Source: Scatosoma sp045654025
GTDB taxonomy: Bacteria > Bacillota > Clostridia > Christensenellales > Borkfalkiaceae
Assembly: GCA_045654025.1 (NCBI GenBank)
Contig: JAZOMO010000046.1
Location: 1-61,223 of the forward strand
Length of the DNA: 61,223 nucleotides
Direction: 5' to 3'
The translations under genes and the position numbers were made by a program. A model generated the notes under the pieces. That model saw only the letters and a program-made list of their open reading frames with translations. It made no database searches and was not told the DNA's origin. Of the stretch, positions 60,993 to 61,223 are shown one piece after another. Each line of letters begins with the position of its first letter. The first letter of the stretch is position 1.

Positions 60993-61121
60993 AAGCTGAC
61001 AAGACTTGAACCATTTCAGTCTTAAAATGTTATTTTGCGCGCCTTTAAGACGGTTGTGCCCTTGCAGTATGTCGATACGGCAGCGGTCGCCACCGTCTAA
61101 ATGCATCACAAAATCTCTATT
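60993..61121 (+). repeat. Structured intergenic repeat, copy 3 (truncated)
   Basis: AAGCTGACAAGACTTGAACC and the following about 130 bases match the left half of copy 2 (25350 onward), then identity stops abruptly at about 61121 after AAAATCTCTATT. The right half is absent within the window. The remaining 61122-61223 contains no gene and no feature I recognise apart from a short AGACAA...TTGTCT inverted pair. Confidence 0.85.
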
Positions 61122-61223
61122 GTAGCCAGACAAGAATAATACAAGCCTGATTTTTAATGGCTGATTTTGTCTAAATACTGCGTTGAAATCCTCGGTAAAC
61201 CGTTTAGGTTGCCCTGCGGTTTC

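Overview
The window looks like a chromosomal stretch of a low-to-mid GC, Gram-positive anaerobe of the class Clostridia, probably a gut commensal of the Christensenellales kind. The evidence is an AddAB (not RecBCD) nuclease, a YhaO/YhaN pair, a PadR-DUF1700-DUF4097 operon, LemA-DUF2207, strong AGGAGG ribosome binding sites, short intrinsic terminators between almost all units, and many sugar-handling genes. The taxonomic guess is inference from gene content and no marker gene settles it. The standard code with TGA as stop fits all genes. There is no prophage, CRISPR array or rRNA; one tRNA (Gln, CUG) is present.

Layout. 0.2-5 kb: tandem-HTH regulator, 62-aa protein, TrpB-like enzyme, GH2 glycosidase. 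5-9 kb: first copy of a 280-bp structured repeat, a PlsC-type acyltransferase with zinc ribbon, a fused mannose-6-phosphate isomerase/ROK kinase coupled to an SGNH hydrolase. 9-16.7 kb: PP2C phosphatase, lipid kinase, CCA-adding-type enzyme, one reading frame carrying both Lgt and galactokinase, a 58-aa protein, CspA and UppP. 16.7-21 kb: YhaO/YhaN nuclease pair and NagB. 21-27.5 kb: MFS-GH2-acyltransferase operon, second repeat copy (which supplies the end of an RluA gene) and a YwaF-like membrane protein. 27.7-33 kb: glycosidase cluster GH28, GH63-like and GH92, with a possible small RNA. 33-37.5 kb: IS30 element, OFA transporter, two MITE-like elements and a lipoprotein. 37.7-45 kb: addB-addA and a small membrane-anchored protein. 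45-49 kb: two HAD phosphatases, GNAT, threonine aldolase and then about 550 bp of dense hairpin structure beside tRNA-Gln. 49-61 kb: DegV-SDR, DUF378, LemA-DUF2207, PadR-DUF1700-DUF4097, a membrane-anchored DUF1508 protein, two flavoproteins, a HAD enzyme and a third, truncated repeat copy.

How it fits together. Many genes feed sugars into glycolysis: GH2, GH28, GH63-like and GH92 hydrolases without visible signal peptides, an MFS importer, galactokinase, mannose-6-phosphate isomerase fused to a glucokinase-type ROK domain, and NagB. A second theme is the envelope: UppP, Lgt, two acyltransferases, a DAG-kinase-type enzyme, LemA/DUF2207 and the PadR stress-type operon. A third is DNA repair (AddAB, YhaO/YhaN).

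The most unusual material is non-coding: a nested multi-hairpin palindrome at 48434-48600, an inverted-repeat module built on tRNA-Gln 3' sequence at 48649-48790, a 280-bp repeat whose terminal arms differ completely between copies yet stay self-complementary, two MITE-like elements with 8-bp flanking duplications, and a candidate 80-nt RNA at 30992-31071.
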